NCBI GenBank assembly: GCA_940337035.1
Contig: CALNHX010002297.1
Location: forward strand, 1-64,000
DNA length: 64,000 nucleotides
Reading direction: 5' to 3'
From: Agriotes lineatus
Taxonomy: Eukaryota > Arthropoda > Insecta > Coleoptera > Elateridae
Shown here: piece by piece, positions 52,840 to 63,715 of the stretch
How positions within the stretch are numbered: the stretch's first letter is position 1
How the letters are laid out: each line of letters opens with the position of its first letter
The notes under the pieces: model-generated
Databases searched by the model: none
What the model was told of the DNA's origin: nothing
What the model saw: the letters and a program-made list of their open reading frames with translations, nothing else
Translations under genes and position numbers: made by a program

Positions 52840-53165
52840 TTAGCTGACCCGGCAAACGCTGTTCTGCCCAAAAATAATATTGGTCTGTGACCGCCACTAT
52901 AGAGTTTTAATTTTATGTCATGTCTACCGTCTTTGACTTAAAAATAAATGCCATTTTCGCAATCAACGTCCCAAAAAACATCAATAACGACACCCATAAC
53001 GATTTTTAGGCTTATTTACCCCATTGCATCCTCTAAGAGGTTGCTTTTCAGAAAATCACGAATACGTGTTTGATTATTTGTTTTTAGGAGTGCTCATACT
53101 AAGTATCATGTCGAAACGTCTATTTAATATTATTTTCCGTACAAAATTGGAACCCGCATTTTAAA
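52840..53165 (+). mobile_element. Interspersed element, second copy (no CCCGT array)
   Basis: Head ATTAGCTGACCCGGCAAAC, then TTCGCAATCAACGTCCCAAA and CAATAACGACACCCATA matching 39370-39410. It lacks the pentanucleotide array of the first copy. Confidence 0.65.
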
Positions 53166-53179
53166 GTCAATATTAAGTA

Positions 53180-53615
53180 CATCGATTCCTTTAGATTTAC
53201 TTTAATCGAGTTTATAATTCCGACAATATCCGCAATATTAACACTGAGTTCATTTAGTTTGTGGTTTTTATAAAAATCTAATACATTATTGTTATCATTG
53301 TTGACGTTTGGTACATTATTTATGAAAAAATTATTAATGAATCGGGTTTACTTAAATGTTCTGGTATGGTATTGTTGTTTTTAATATTGTTCACACACGA
53401 AGATTTAATTTCCCTCCATATGGATTTAGTATCATAGCCATCAAATACAAAGTTAAAATACGCTTTTTTCTCCTTTGTAGCTAAACTCACAGAATTTCGT
53501 ATCGATTTGCAATATTTCCAATGCGCTAATGATTTGGAATGTGTATACCTATTATATGCCTTATTCTTTAAGTTTATTACAATCTTGATAGTCTCTGTTA
53601 TACATGGCTTGCATT
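53180..53615 (-). pseudogene. LINE ORF2 linker fragment (between endonuclease and RT)
   Basis: Minus frame: PCITETIKIVINLKNKAYNR, then HSKSLAHWKYCKSIRNSVSL, TKEKKAYFNF and SIWREIKSSC, ending IPEHLSKP before a stop. The P-W/C-I-T...I...L-x-x-K-A-Y...W..YK..RN.V pattern is the Jockey/CR1-type region preceding reverse transcriptase. Confidence 0.7.
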
Positions 53616-54285
53616 TATGGTAATTTTAAATAATTTTGAACCAGAATTTGCAGAAATCACTGGAATTGTGAAAGCATATTTTCTTGGAAAATCGGGACAT
53701 TTCGGGAAAGCATTTCGTTGCGGGACAACTAGTTCCAAATCGGTAAAATCACGAAGTATAATTAAACCAATTAATAATATAATATTAATATAAAGAAAAC
53801 TAATACCTACGACTTGGTACAAAGAAATACGATATAAAATAACACGGCGACCTTGGGACTTTTGTGCAAGAACGGAATGCCATCCGACGTGACGTATATA
53901 TAAACAGTGACCCAACAACAGGATGCAAATTCCGCTGCATTTGCTGGTCTATCTTTAATTTCTTTGTGTGTGTTAAGCCTTAATTTTAAATGTAAAATTG
54001 TTAGTAGCACACATTTTCCAATATGAAAAGACACTTGTCGTTAGACTTCAAAACATTTATATTCTTAGATTTTTACTTAATATCGCAAATTGCAGGCTCT
54101 TAGAGAAAGATATTTCTTTATATTTGGCAGGTTTTAAAAAATATATATCATTATCAGGAGAAGCTAAAGCTGTTAATATAACTAATACGTCTATATTCTC
54201 TGAGACTATAACTAAACCTGTCTCTTTCCATCGAATATCAGGTGCAGTTTTCGTCTTGAGCCATCGGGATTTATTCGATGTTTCT
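53616..54285. other. No gene identified
   Basis: A minus-strand frame at 53918-53598 contains VVPQRNAFPKCPDFPRK but no recognised domain. Confidence 0.4.
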
Positions 54286-55924
54286 GATGATCGACAAAAA
54301 CAACAATTGCTTTTTTTCATAATTACGTACAATAAAATTAATATAACTATTTAAAATTGCACCATACTGTTGAACAAGTTGCCATTTGTTTTTATGTAAT
54401 AACATTCCTCCTTCGGTCACAACTAGCAAATCGTTTAATTCAGTAATATATTTTGGTAATTGTACAAAGAGGTCGTAGAAAATACATTTTTAGGCGTTCG
54501 AATTTATATGTTATAGTTAAATGTATTTAATCTATTTAACTTTTAGTTAATATAACAATTTTAGAATTTTATTAGTATATAATGTTATTAAATAATAATA
54601 ATAATCTTACAGAATAAAAATTAACCTCTTAATGCTATATTTATAATAAGCGTGTCCAAAACCCCTAAATATGAGGCAACGCGCGAAATTCAAAAATGAA
54701 GCTATTTTGCCACTTTAAAGACGTTATTTTCCATTTTTGATAAATTTTAACACAAAATTTGAGATCAGCGACCCAAAAAAAACCCTGTATATGAAATAAA
54801 AACCAAATGAATGTTATCAAGTGTCAGGCAATTGTTTAAATAAATAAAAGAGTAATTTTTTTAATTAAGACTGTATTAAAAAACACTTGTTAATAACAAT
54901 TGAAAAAATAAAAAGCACACCTTCTCACCCGTGGGGAACTTTTCTATAAACTTTTCCGAAATTAAAAAAAATATATCAAAATCGGTTTTGAGTCAACGAA
55001 GTTAGAACTTTTTTTCCTTAGTAAATGGACTACAGTGCAATACGGTTGCTTATATAAAATGAGAAAATATATGTGACGGGATTTGATACGCCTCAAAACA
55101 CTTTTGGTTTAATTTATTTGAAGTGACATTACGTTTTTGCTTAAGTTGCTGCTGGAGGCCAATCTAAAAAAATATTACGCGATATTATTTTAATACCCAT
55201 GTATGATGCCACAAAATTATTTGTCCCATTTTCTAATTTCGAAAAACGCACCCAGTGAATTATATATAATTCACCTAGCTTTAAATTTAAAATATGGTAA
55301 CATATCGAAGTTAACTTTGGTAATAAACGTCCAATCTTCGCCGAATTTTAAACAGCTTTAACCAAAAAGGACCCGAACAACTTCAAACCGTTTGGAAACA
55401 TTAAAAGTCACCCCCCGGATAGAAAAAAAATATTAAAGTTTTACGTCTAACGACCGTAAATACACATTTTGGTAAATATCTTGACTCCAGCGCCACCTAC
55501 CGGGTTCATTTTTTGTATAGGCATTTCTCTCTAAGTAGCCAACGTACATTCCGAATATGAGCTAAATCGGACCCTAAATACACATTTTGGTAAATATCTT
55601 GACTCCAGCGCCACCTACCGGGTTCATTTATTGTCTAGACATTTCTCTCTAAGTAACCAACGTACATTCCGAATATGAGCTAAATCGGACCGTAAATACA
55701 CATTTTGGTAAATATCTTGACTCCAGCGCCACCTACCGGGTTCATTTTTTGTATAGACATTTCTCTCTAAGTAACCAACGTACATTCCGAATATGAGCTA
55801 AATCGGACCGTAAATACACATTTTGGTAAATATCTTGACTACAGCGCCACCTACCGGGTTTATTTTGTGTATAAACATTTCTCTCCACGTAATCAACGTA
55901 CATTCCAAATATGAGCTAAATCGG
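54286..55924. repeat. 1.87-kb tandem duplication, copy 1
   Basis: Unique part 54286-55452 (from GATGATCGACAAAAACAAC) plus four 118-bp units. Nearly identical to 56159-57798, with offset 1873 in the unique part. AT-rich with GAATTATATATAATTC palindrome at 55257. Confidence 0.9.
55453..55924 (+). repeat. 118-bp tandem array, 4 units (array 1)
   Basis: Units start ACCGTAAATACACATTTTGG at 55453, 55571, 55689 and 55807 and include GCGCCACCTACCGGGTTCAT and GAATATGAGCTAAATCGG. Confidence 0.95.
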
Positions 55925-56104
55925 ACCATAAATACAATTTATCGAAATATCTCGACGACATGCTTGAGCAGTGCGTACTCGAACGGTTTCCAGTCTTTCT
56001 TATCGTTGCTCATCGGTATCTGAAACTCGTATGCCCTTTGCTTTTGTGTTTGAAGTGTAGATCGACCAATCGCTTGTCGTTTGGGTGGCATAATTGCTAT
56101 ATAC
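55925..56104 (-). pseudogene. Helitron-like ORF N-terminus, copy 1
   Basis: Minus strand: MPPKRQAIGRSTLQTQKQRA, then in a shifted frame TDEQREERLETVRVRTAQA. An MPxKRxxIGRST opening followed by RLExxRVRxAQxR repeats is usual at the N-terminus of insect Helitron Rep/helicase ORFs. The frameshift and lack of Rep or helicase domains make it a relic. The version here is followed directly by the 118-bp array. Confidence 0.55.
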
Positions 56105-56158
56105 GAGGATAAATTTAGTATTCCTTTTTGTATGCTAGTGTACGAAAAAATATTGTAC

Positions 56159-57798
56159 GATGATCGACAAAAACAACAATTGCTTTTTTTCATAATTACG
56201 TACAATAAAATTAATATAACTATTTAAAATTGCACCATACTGTTGAACAAGTTGCCATTTGTTTTTATGTAATAACATTCCTCCATCGGTCACAACTAGC
56301 AAATCGTTTAATTCAGTAATATATTTTGGTAATTGTACAAAGAGGTCGTAGAAAATACATTTTTAGGTGTTCGAATTTATATGTTATAGTTAAATGTATT
56401 TAATCTATTTAACTCTGAGTTAATATAACAATTTTAGAATTTTATTAGTATATAATGTTTATTAAATAATAATAATAATCGTACAGAATAAAAATTAACC
56501 TCTTAATGCTATATTTATAATAAGCGTGTCCAAAACCCCTAGATATGAGGCAACGCGCGAAATTCAAAAATGAAGCTATTTTGCCACTTTAAAGACGTTA
56601 TTTTCCATTTTTGATAAATTTTAACACAAAATGTGAAATCAGCGACCCAAAAAAACCCTGTATACGAAATAAAAACCGAATGAATGTTATCAAGTGTCAG
56701 GCAATTGTTTAAATAAATAAAAGAGTAATTTTTTTAATTAAGACTATTAAAAAACACTTACTTGTTAATAACAATTGAAAAAATAAAAAGCACACCTTCT
56801 CACCCGTGGGGAACTTTTCTATAAACTTTTCCGAAATTAAAAAAAATATATCAAAATCGGTTTTGAGTCAACGAAGTTAGAACTTTTTTTCCTTAGTAAA
56901 TGGACTACAGTGCAATACGGTTGCTTATATAAAATGAGAAAATATATGTGACGGGATTTGATACGCCTCAAAACACTTTTGGTTTAATTTATTTGAAGTG
57001 ACATTACGTTTTTGCTTAACTTTCTGCTGGAGGCCAATCTAAAAAAATATTACGCGATATTATTTTAATACCCATGTATAATGCCACAAAATGATTTGTC
57101 CCATTTTCTAATTTCAAAAAACGCACCTAGTGAATTATATATAATTCACCTAGTTTTAAATTTAAAATATGGTAACATATCAAAGTTAACTTTGGTATTA
57201 AAAATCCAATCTTCGTGAAATTTTAAACAGCGCTAACCGAAAGGCCCCTAACAACTTCAAACCGTTTGGAAACATTAAAAGTCACCCCCCGGATAGAAAA
57301 AAAATATTAAAGTTTTACGTCTAACGACCGTAAATACACATTTTGGTAAATATCTTGACTCCAGCGCTACCTATCGGGTGCATTTTTTGTATAGACATTT
57401 CTCTCTAAGTAACCAACGTACATTCCGAATATGAGCTAAATCGGACCGTAAATACACATTTTGGTAAATATCTTGACTCCAGCGCCACCTACCGGGTTCA
57501 TTTATTGTATAGACATTTCTCTCTAAGTAACCAACGTACATTCCGAATATGAGCTAAATCGGACCGTAAATACACATTTTGGTAAATATCTTGACTCCAG
57601 CGCCACCTACCGGGTTCATTTATTGTATAGACATTTCTCTCTAAGTAACCAACGTACATTCCGAATATGAGCTAAATCGGACCGTAAATACACATTTTGG
57701 TAAATATCTTGACTCCAGCGCCACCTACCGGGTTCATTTATTGTATAGGCATTTCTCTCTAAGTAACCAACGTACATTCCAAATATGAGCTAAATCGG
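56159..57798. repeat. 1.87-kb tandem duplication, copy 2
   Basis: Repeats 54286-55924 with scattered substitutions and small indels, ending in four 118-bp units. Confidence 0.9.
57327..57798 (+). repeat. 118-bp tandem array, 4 units (array 2)
   Basis: Units start at 57327, 57445, 57563 and 57681. Exactly four units, as in array 1. Confidence 0.95.
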
Positions 57799-57805
57799 AC
57801 CATAA

Positions 57806-58192
57806 TAGTTGTTAAGGTACCAAGGGGCATTATGAGTAAAATAAGAGCCCAAGATTGTTAGTGTACTAACCGAGGGCTTTGCCCGAGGTGTGTACAACAA
57901 TCGCGGGCTCTTAGCTCATTATGCCCGTGGTGCCTTCAAGGTTTCATGTCCTACCAATTTTCTTACCTAATTCATATTCATAATCAATTCATTAGCTGAG
58001 CTGTCATTAATTTTTATTGTGACAGTGGTGCATAATTTTGGAAATAAAAGTTGTATCCATGGAAATAAATACTGTTAATTTTTCATAATAACCCTAGTGT
58101 TCTTATGAAGAAAATAATTGCCCTGGAGCGTTATTTTGTATCTAAGATACCTTAAAATAGAGTCATTAATTTCAATTAATGTACTGGTAGGA
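57806..58192. mobile_element. Palindrome-plus-tail element, 387 bp, TSD CATAA, empty site present
   Basis: CATAA flanks both ends (57801-57805 and 58193-58197). The flanks GGACCATAA and CATAAATACAATTTATCG join without a gap at 55921-55943 in copy 1 of the duplication, which is thus the empty site. Inside: palindrome 57814-57942 (GGGCATTATGAG with CTCATTATGCCC; apex CCGAGGGCTTTGCCCGAGG) and a 240-bp tail bounded by TGTCCTACCA and TGGTAGGACA. No ORF. Confidence 0.88.
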
Positions 58193-58194
58193 CA

Positions 58195-58366
58195 TAAATA
58201 CAATTTATCGAAATATCTCGACGACATGCTTGAGCAGTGCGTACTCGAACGGTTTCCAGTCTTTCTTCCCGTTGCTCATCGGTATCTGAAACTCGTATGC
58301 CCTTTTCTTTTGTGTTTGAAGTGTAGATCGACCAATCGCTTGTCGTTTGGTTGGCATAATTGATTT
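58195..58366 (-). pseudogene. Helitron-like ORF N-terminus, copy 2
   Basis: Same as copy 1: MPTKRQAIGRSTLQTQKKRA, then shifted RVSDTDEQREERLETVRVR and AQACRRDISIN. Separated from its 118-bp array by the 387-bp insertion. Its 5' side is cut by the repeat that follows. Confidence 0.55.
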
Positions 58367-58367
58367 G

Positions 58368-58715
58368 ACAAAAATTCATGCAATTCGTCGGCTGCAAGCG
58401 GCATTTGAAGGACTATTCAACGAACAAAATTGACATTTCTTAGTAATTAATCAATTTTATCACGTCCTCTTTGAAAATAAAAATCTGTTGACGTAAAATA
58501 AATGGTTTGTCAAATTTGACATTTCTAATATCATATTTGATTAATTTTACAGGAAGTTAAATAAATGTCACAGGAAGAGAAAAAAATTGTCATTAAAACT
58601 CCGCTAGTGGAATTGTTGTACAATTTTACGCTGATTGGTGGCAAATGACATAAATACTAAATTATGATTGGTGAATAGTTAACTTGAAGGGGGTGAGTTC
58701 AATAGTCATAAAAAT
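58368..58715. repeat. Inverted copy of 26165-26510
   Basis: TTCATGCAATTCGTCGGCTG and GCAAGCGGCATTTGAA are the outer palindrome arm of 26483-26510 reversed; the tail follows to GAACTTGAAGGGGGTGAG-type text at 58690. The palindrome apex is missing. Edges show GACTATTCAA and TTCAATAGTC. Confidence 0.82.
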
Positions 58716-58729
58716 TTAGGATTTCCATT

Positions 58730-58870
58730 TAAAAAAAATCGCTAACGTCATAACTCAAAACAGAAGGCAATCTAAAGGTTATAATTTCAGTAAAATATGT
58801 CTTATTTAAAATAAAAATTGACGTGTTCAAAGATTTCTTTCAAAAACATTTGATAAAAGTTCGATTGCTG
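58730..58870. repeat. Inverted copy of 34505-34680
   Basis: ATCGCTAACGTCATAACTCA, AAATAAAAATTGACGTG and CAAAAACATTTGATAAAAGT are the complement of the first copy, in reverse order. Confidence 0.75.
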
Positions 58871-59496
58871 TTGACAGCCGGTTATTCCTGGAATTTTAAA
58901 TGGCAACGTTGCTCTTCGCTTCAGCGTATTTCCAATGTGCAACTTTGCAATATTTTGCTGCAGCCGATTACGCACGTGATATTAGCTCAACTGCTAAACT
59001 ATTGGGCAATGCGCATGTTCGTCTTATGTCTTGCTGTAAAACGAGGTGCGAGGTGCGTTAACCCCGCGGAGTTACATTATATATGGCAGTTATCCATTAA
59101 ACTATGTAAGTAGTGCTGTGTTATATTTAATAAAAAGTTAAAATCTAGCTTCAAGTTTATTTAGTGCCTTTCTAAGACAATTACAAATCGATGACACAAG
59201 AATGAAACAATTTGAGGTTCATTTTGAACTCATTTTCGATGGTCACGTGGAGGTGCATCTAGAACCAAAGGACCACAGATTACGTAAAGGATAAGTAATT
59301 CCATTGCCTCGTTTGCCAGCCATTTTGGATGAAAGTCGTTGGAACCAAAGAAGTACTTCTTTGGTTGGAACGCGAGCACGTCATTGTTCGTTGTCCTTGA
59401 GTTTTCGCTGACCTCACGACTATTAGGTGTGTCGTGTCCATGGTCGTGTCAACCGACAGAAAGGTAGGATTTTTCGAAATCTTTAATTCAATTTCA
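58871..59496. other. No gene; perfect 20-bp palindrome at 59344
   Basis: 58870-59110 is CpG-richer and ends in a donor-like CTATGTAAGTAG. CCAAAGAAGTACTTCTTTGG at 59344-59363 is a perfect palindrome. Nothing further supported. Confidence 0.45.
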
Positions 59497-59770
59497 GTAT
59501 GCTCGAAAACTTTTATCCTCTAGAGGGCTGTGGAATTATTTTGTCAAAAAATTTTTTTGGCAGTCGTAAAGTCACATTGGCATTTTATATCTATCAGTTT
59601 AAGGTTATATTAGGAATGTGTTCAGTATTAAACATCATGTAAAAGGTAACTGATTCTGTCAAAATTGTATAGGTTTTTTATTATTAAGTACCTTTATTCA
59701 TCACTGCCAACATACATTAAATTTTAAAAAAATCCACAGCCCTCTAGAGGTTAAAAGTTTTCGATCATAT
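59497..59770. mobile_element. MITE, about 270 bp
   Basis: Left CGAAAACTTTTATCCTCTAG with AGGGCTGTGGA and right TCCACAGCCCTCTAGAGG with TTAAAAGTTTTCG are inverted (about 35 bp). Non-coding core. Confidence 0.8.
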
Positions 59771-59802
59771 AGTATTTACAATGTCCATTTGTAGAGTCCG
59801 CT

Positions 59803-60102
59803 GTGCAACGCTATGGCAAAATCACAGAGCTAATATTATGCCGTAATTGTTTATCACATTCGGTATCAACTAAATGCAATTCTAGATACAACTGTAGAAA
59901 ATGCAATAAAAGACATCATTCTCTGCTTCATTTTGACAATGAAATTTTAAGTACGAACGCATACACATACGGCAGTAAACGGTAACCTGTAGCTAGTTCT
60001 TCCGCCTTTGCAACTGCAGGAGCTATGCTTCTGTGTTTAACAAATAACGTACAGCATGTCTTATTATCGACGGCCTGGTAGTACAGTTACATTAGGATCC
60101 GC
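59803..60102 (+). pseudogene. BEL/Pao retrotransposon, gag zinc-knuckle part
   Basis: Frame: LILCRNCLSHSVSTKC, then YNCRKCNKRHHSLLHFDNE, a BEL/Pao-type zinc knuckle (C-x2-C...H...C / C-x2-C-x3-HHxLLH). After a stop, NNVQHVLLSTAW matches the gag-protease junction of BEL elements. Interrupted at 60103 by the foldback; protease follows at 61393. Confidence 0.75.
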
Positions 60103-61392
60103 CTGCCGAAAAAATCCAAGTGAGCTGAAATTTTGCATACACCTTTATTTTGACAGTAGAAATAATTGCTGCGTTCAGAAAGGTACCTCCGACAGCTCCG
60201 TTTCCGAAATAAGTTTTTCGCAAATATCTCGCTTTCTATGGGTCGTATGACTGTTTTAGTTATTACAAAAAGTGAAGGCTAGGAAATTCTCTACAAAAAA
60301 TATTATACAGGTTTTTTACGTACAACTAACCATTCAGTAAATAACACACTGTTAAGTTTTACAGACGGGTTTTACTTCCTTTTACGATAACGGAGTATTG
60401 GATTCGCCCCAAAAATTCGAAATTGAGTTTTCAACAGATCATGTTTTAGAGTCCCCTGAACCCAATTAACATGTTTTTGCTCGTTGGTCGGTGTGTCCGT
60501 CCGCCTGTCTGTGAACATAATATCTCGAAAACGAAAACAGGTATGGCGTTGAAACTTCATATATAAGTTTTGTGTACTATCTAAATGCGACGGCAAGCTT
60601 TTGAAGAAAATCGCATAACCAGAAGTATGTGTTTACTCTTGTGTGTTTCAAAAACGGCTCTTAACGATTTTTTTCAAACTTTATATTTTTCTTACATTTT
60701 TAATGTGTATTGATTGAGATGGGTGATTTTTGAGTTGAATACCTCTAAAATTCAACTGGAAAATCACCCATCTCAATCAATACACATTAAAAATGTAAGA
60801 AAAATGTAAAGTTTGAAAAAATCGTTAAGAGCCGTTTTTGAAACACAAGAGTAAACACATACTTCTGGTTATGCAATTTTCTTTAAAAGCTTGCTGTCGC
60901 ATTTAGATAGTACACAAAACTTATATATGAAGTTTCACCGCCATACCTCTTTTCGTTTTTGAGATATTTTGTTCACAGACAGGCAGATGGACGGACACAC
61001 CGACCAATGAGCAAAAACATGTTTGTTGGGTTCAGGGGACTCTAAAACGTGAAGATCTGTTGAAAACTCAATTTCGAATTTTTGGGGCGAATCCAATACT
61101 CCGTTTATCGCAAAAGGAAGTAAAACCCGTCTGCAAAACTTAACAGTGTGTTATTTACTGAATCGTTAGTTGTACGTAAAAAACCTGTTCAATATTTTTT
61201 GTAGAGAATTTTCTAGCCTTCACTTTTTGTAATAACTAAAACAGTCATACGACTCATAGAAAGCGAGATATTTGCGAAAAACTTATTTCGGAAACGGAGC
61301 TGTCGGAGGTACCTTTCCGAACGCAGCAATTATTTCTAATGTCAAAATAAAGGTGTATGCAAAATTTCAGTTCACTTGGATTTTTTCGGCAG
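60103..61392. mobile_element. Foldback element, 1.29 kb, 640-bp arms
   Basis: Ends CTGCCGAAAAAATCCAAGTG and CACTTGGATTTTTTCGGCAG are inverted, and the two arms (60103-60740 and 60748-61392) match almost completely around a loop of fewer than 10 bases (ACCTCTA). Arms contain AAAGGTACCTCCGACAGCTC and GTGTGTCCGTCCGCCTGTC. No ORF of note. High arm identity suggests youth or arm-to-arm gene conversion. No clear target duplication found. Confidence 0.93.
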
Positions 61393-61923
61393 ATGCTGCG
61401 GATTTCCGTCTATTGTAACTGCACTATGGGTTAAAGTCACAGATATTAACAATAAATGGCACAATGCTAGGGCAGTATTAGATTCTGCATCCCAGGCAAA
61501 TTTCATTACCGAAGATTTGGCAAATAAATTGCAATTAAAAAGACAAACGGTTGCTACTACAGTAGTTGGACTAAATTCTAACGCTTCGCAGTGTAGTTCC
61601 AGTAGTAACATTCATATAGCATCATTACACAGTAATTTTAATATAGATATGAACTCTTTAGTTATTTCAAAAATTACTGAAAATTAGCTCTCGTGTCGTT
61701 TGATCGATCAAATTTCAACGTACTCAAAAACATCGGATTAGCTGATACTACTTTTAATAAATCCTTGCCCGTAGACATGTTAATCGGCGATGGTCATTTC
61801 TATGAACTATTGTGTATCGGCCAAATTAGCCTGGGCAAGAATCTGCCAGTTTTACAGAAAACCCTACTGGGTTGGATAATTTCTGGATGTATCAAACGAA
61901 AGAGGTCTACGGCAGTAGCTTAA
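61393..61923 (+). pseudogene. BEL/Pao aspartic protease region
   Basis: Frame one: TALWVKVTDINNKWHNARAV with LDSASQANFITEDLANKL; LDS is the retroviral-type D-[ST]-[GA] active site with S in place of G-containing DSG (LDSASQ). Frame two after a stop: VLKNIGLADTTFNKSLPVDM and LIGDGHFYELLCIGQISL, LQKTLLGWIISG, the BEL/Pao segment after protease. No reverse transcriptase follows. Confidence 0.82.
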
Positions 61924-63290
61924 TTGGTTCACATTTAACCACGATGCTTGGGCATTTTGAAAAACGTAAAATTTGACGTATTGACGTTTCTCTATAATTT
62001 ATTCAGTTAAATCTTCAATCAAAGATCGTTCTTGCAAAACACTTGTCTAACCAGATTTGTTTTTTTTTATTTGCTATGATTGCTAGAAAGCAATTAAACT
62101 CGGTTAAACCCTTAGGAAAAGAACCCTCAACGTTAAGCGTTCATGTCTTTACGTGAATTTCTTCTTGTTTAATTTAAGTAATCAATTGTTTATAAAATTG
62201 TAATCTTTCCAACAAGAGTTGAGCACTCGTGATTCTACGGTTGAAAAATACATATTAATATTTTATATAACATTGACGTATTTCTAAGTTTGATCATTGA
62301 CTGAAAAATCCTGAAACATACTACGTATTATTGAGAAAAAGTAACTTACTGGAGTATCTTCTAGTATATATCGAATTGTCGATTTAAAAATTCATAGGGT
62401 TACTACATTAAAGTAAAATGCTATAACATTTACTGTACAATCTTGCAATAAAATATTTAATTAAAGTGATTCAATCAAAAAAGTTAAGTTGCAAAAAGTT
62501 ATCCGAAGTGTATGTGTAATTTCTGAATTACTGTGTTTTTGAAAATCGGGGAATTTCTGCCAGTCTATTCCCGTTGTTTGTTGTTTGTTTTATTTCAATA
62601 AAGAAAAGTGATGCTTATACAGTATCCGGTCAAAATTGTTTTTTTGTAACACTACACAGGGTGATTTATAAGGTTGGGCACAAGCTTCGACAGATGATTT
62701 CTAACACTAATTTTAGTTGAGATCGACCGATAATCGGTATCGGCCATATTGGCTGAATTAGGTATATATCGATATCGACTAAAACACCTGTATCAGTCGA
62801 TCCCTAATGTTTAGTAAAAAACTGTATATGAACCCATTAAAAAGTTGACACTGGAGAAAAAACATTTCTAGTGTGAACTTTAAGTAAGTAGCTGTATCTT
62901 CTTAACGAAACAATTTTACAAGATAGGTTGTGTACAAGTTTTACTTACAATATTATCAGCAATTACTTAAATTTTGTTTTGAATTACAGCTAAAATTGTT
63001 TTTTAAATTAGTTACTAAATAAACAAATATGCACGTAAGTCGTGTAATTGTCCAACAAATAAGCCTGCGCCAGGCGAATAGACACTTCATATTCTCTAAC
63101 CTAAAAGTAAAATATATTTGACCTGTTTTAAAGGCAGCGATTTGTTCTTTCATAGCCATACTAGATAAGTTTAATCTTTGATTATACATCAACACAGACT
63201 GCAACGTCTACGTAGTATTTGCAGAATTCTTTAAATTTTTATTTATTGATATCGAACTGAAGCTGTATATTTAACGTTTTCTTTTTGCAG
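61924..63290. other. No gene seen
   Basis: AT-rich. GAGATCGACCGATAATCGGT at 62719 and CAGTCGATCCC at 62796 are a degenerate inverted pair typical of a dispersed insect repeat. Otherwise nothing. Confidence 0.45.
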
Positions 63291-63715
63291 GTCATCAAGT
63301 TCGTCAAGAAGTTTTAAAATCTCTTCGGACAAATAGACATGGACCATCAACCAGAAAGGTGCAGTTGAATCCCTATGTAGTTTTAAATAGAGTTTCTGTT
63401 CCGAAGGGTTCCAGGGTTTCAAGTAAATCGTCATTTCTTCATCCCAATGTGTCACAAAGAAAGAAACAATAAATAAAGGGTAAGAGCCACATACTCGTTC
63501 ATTTCTTCGTACTTGTTAACCTACTAATAAATTGTACATTCGCTAATGGGATATCTTTCTTTAGCCCGCCGTAGTCGATACGTGTCGCCAAAAACACCAG
63601 AAAATAACCTTGATGATTGGACAGAAGAACAAGAGAACCCAACGACGGAGGACTTTCAAATTGTATTCGAGCTAATTTGAGAAATCACATCGATTACGGA
63701 AATTTAAAACCAGAT
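63291..63715 (+). other. Two exon-like blocks with matching splice phase, identity unknown
   Basis: Block 1 (63291-63479) follows TTTTCTTTTTGCAG and precedes a GTAAGA donor. Its frame reads HQVRQEVLKSLRTNRHGPST, then LNPYVVLNRVSVPKGSR and HPNVSQRKKQ, with a TAA 10 bases before the donor. Block 2 (63575-63715) follows TCTTTCTTTAG and precedes GTATGT. In the phase dictated by block 1 it reads RRSRYVSPKTPENNLDDWTE, then a stop at 63678; another frame reads IRANLRNHIDYGNLKPD. Lengths are 189 and 141, both multiples of 3. It may be a decayed gene or real terminal exons with alternative reading. Confidence 0.35.

Noticed and set aside
55453..57798. Possible CRISPR-like array
   Set aside because: 118-bp units are contiguous tandem repeats without distinct spacers, in a eukaryotic context; they belong to a transposon-derived duplication.
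58823..59113. 96-codon plus frame as a gene
   Set aside because: Starts within a dispersed repeat (58730-58870) and shows no recognised domain; only the donor-like end is notable.
60103..61392. Foldback as two independent insertions
   Set aside because: Arms are complementary end to end around a loop of a few bases and share exact outer ends, so a single foldback unit is the simpler reading.
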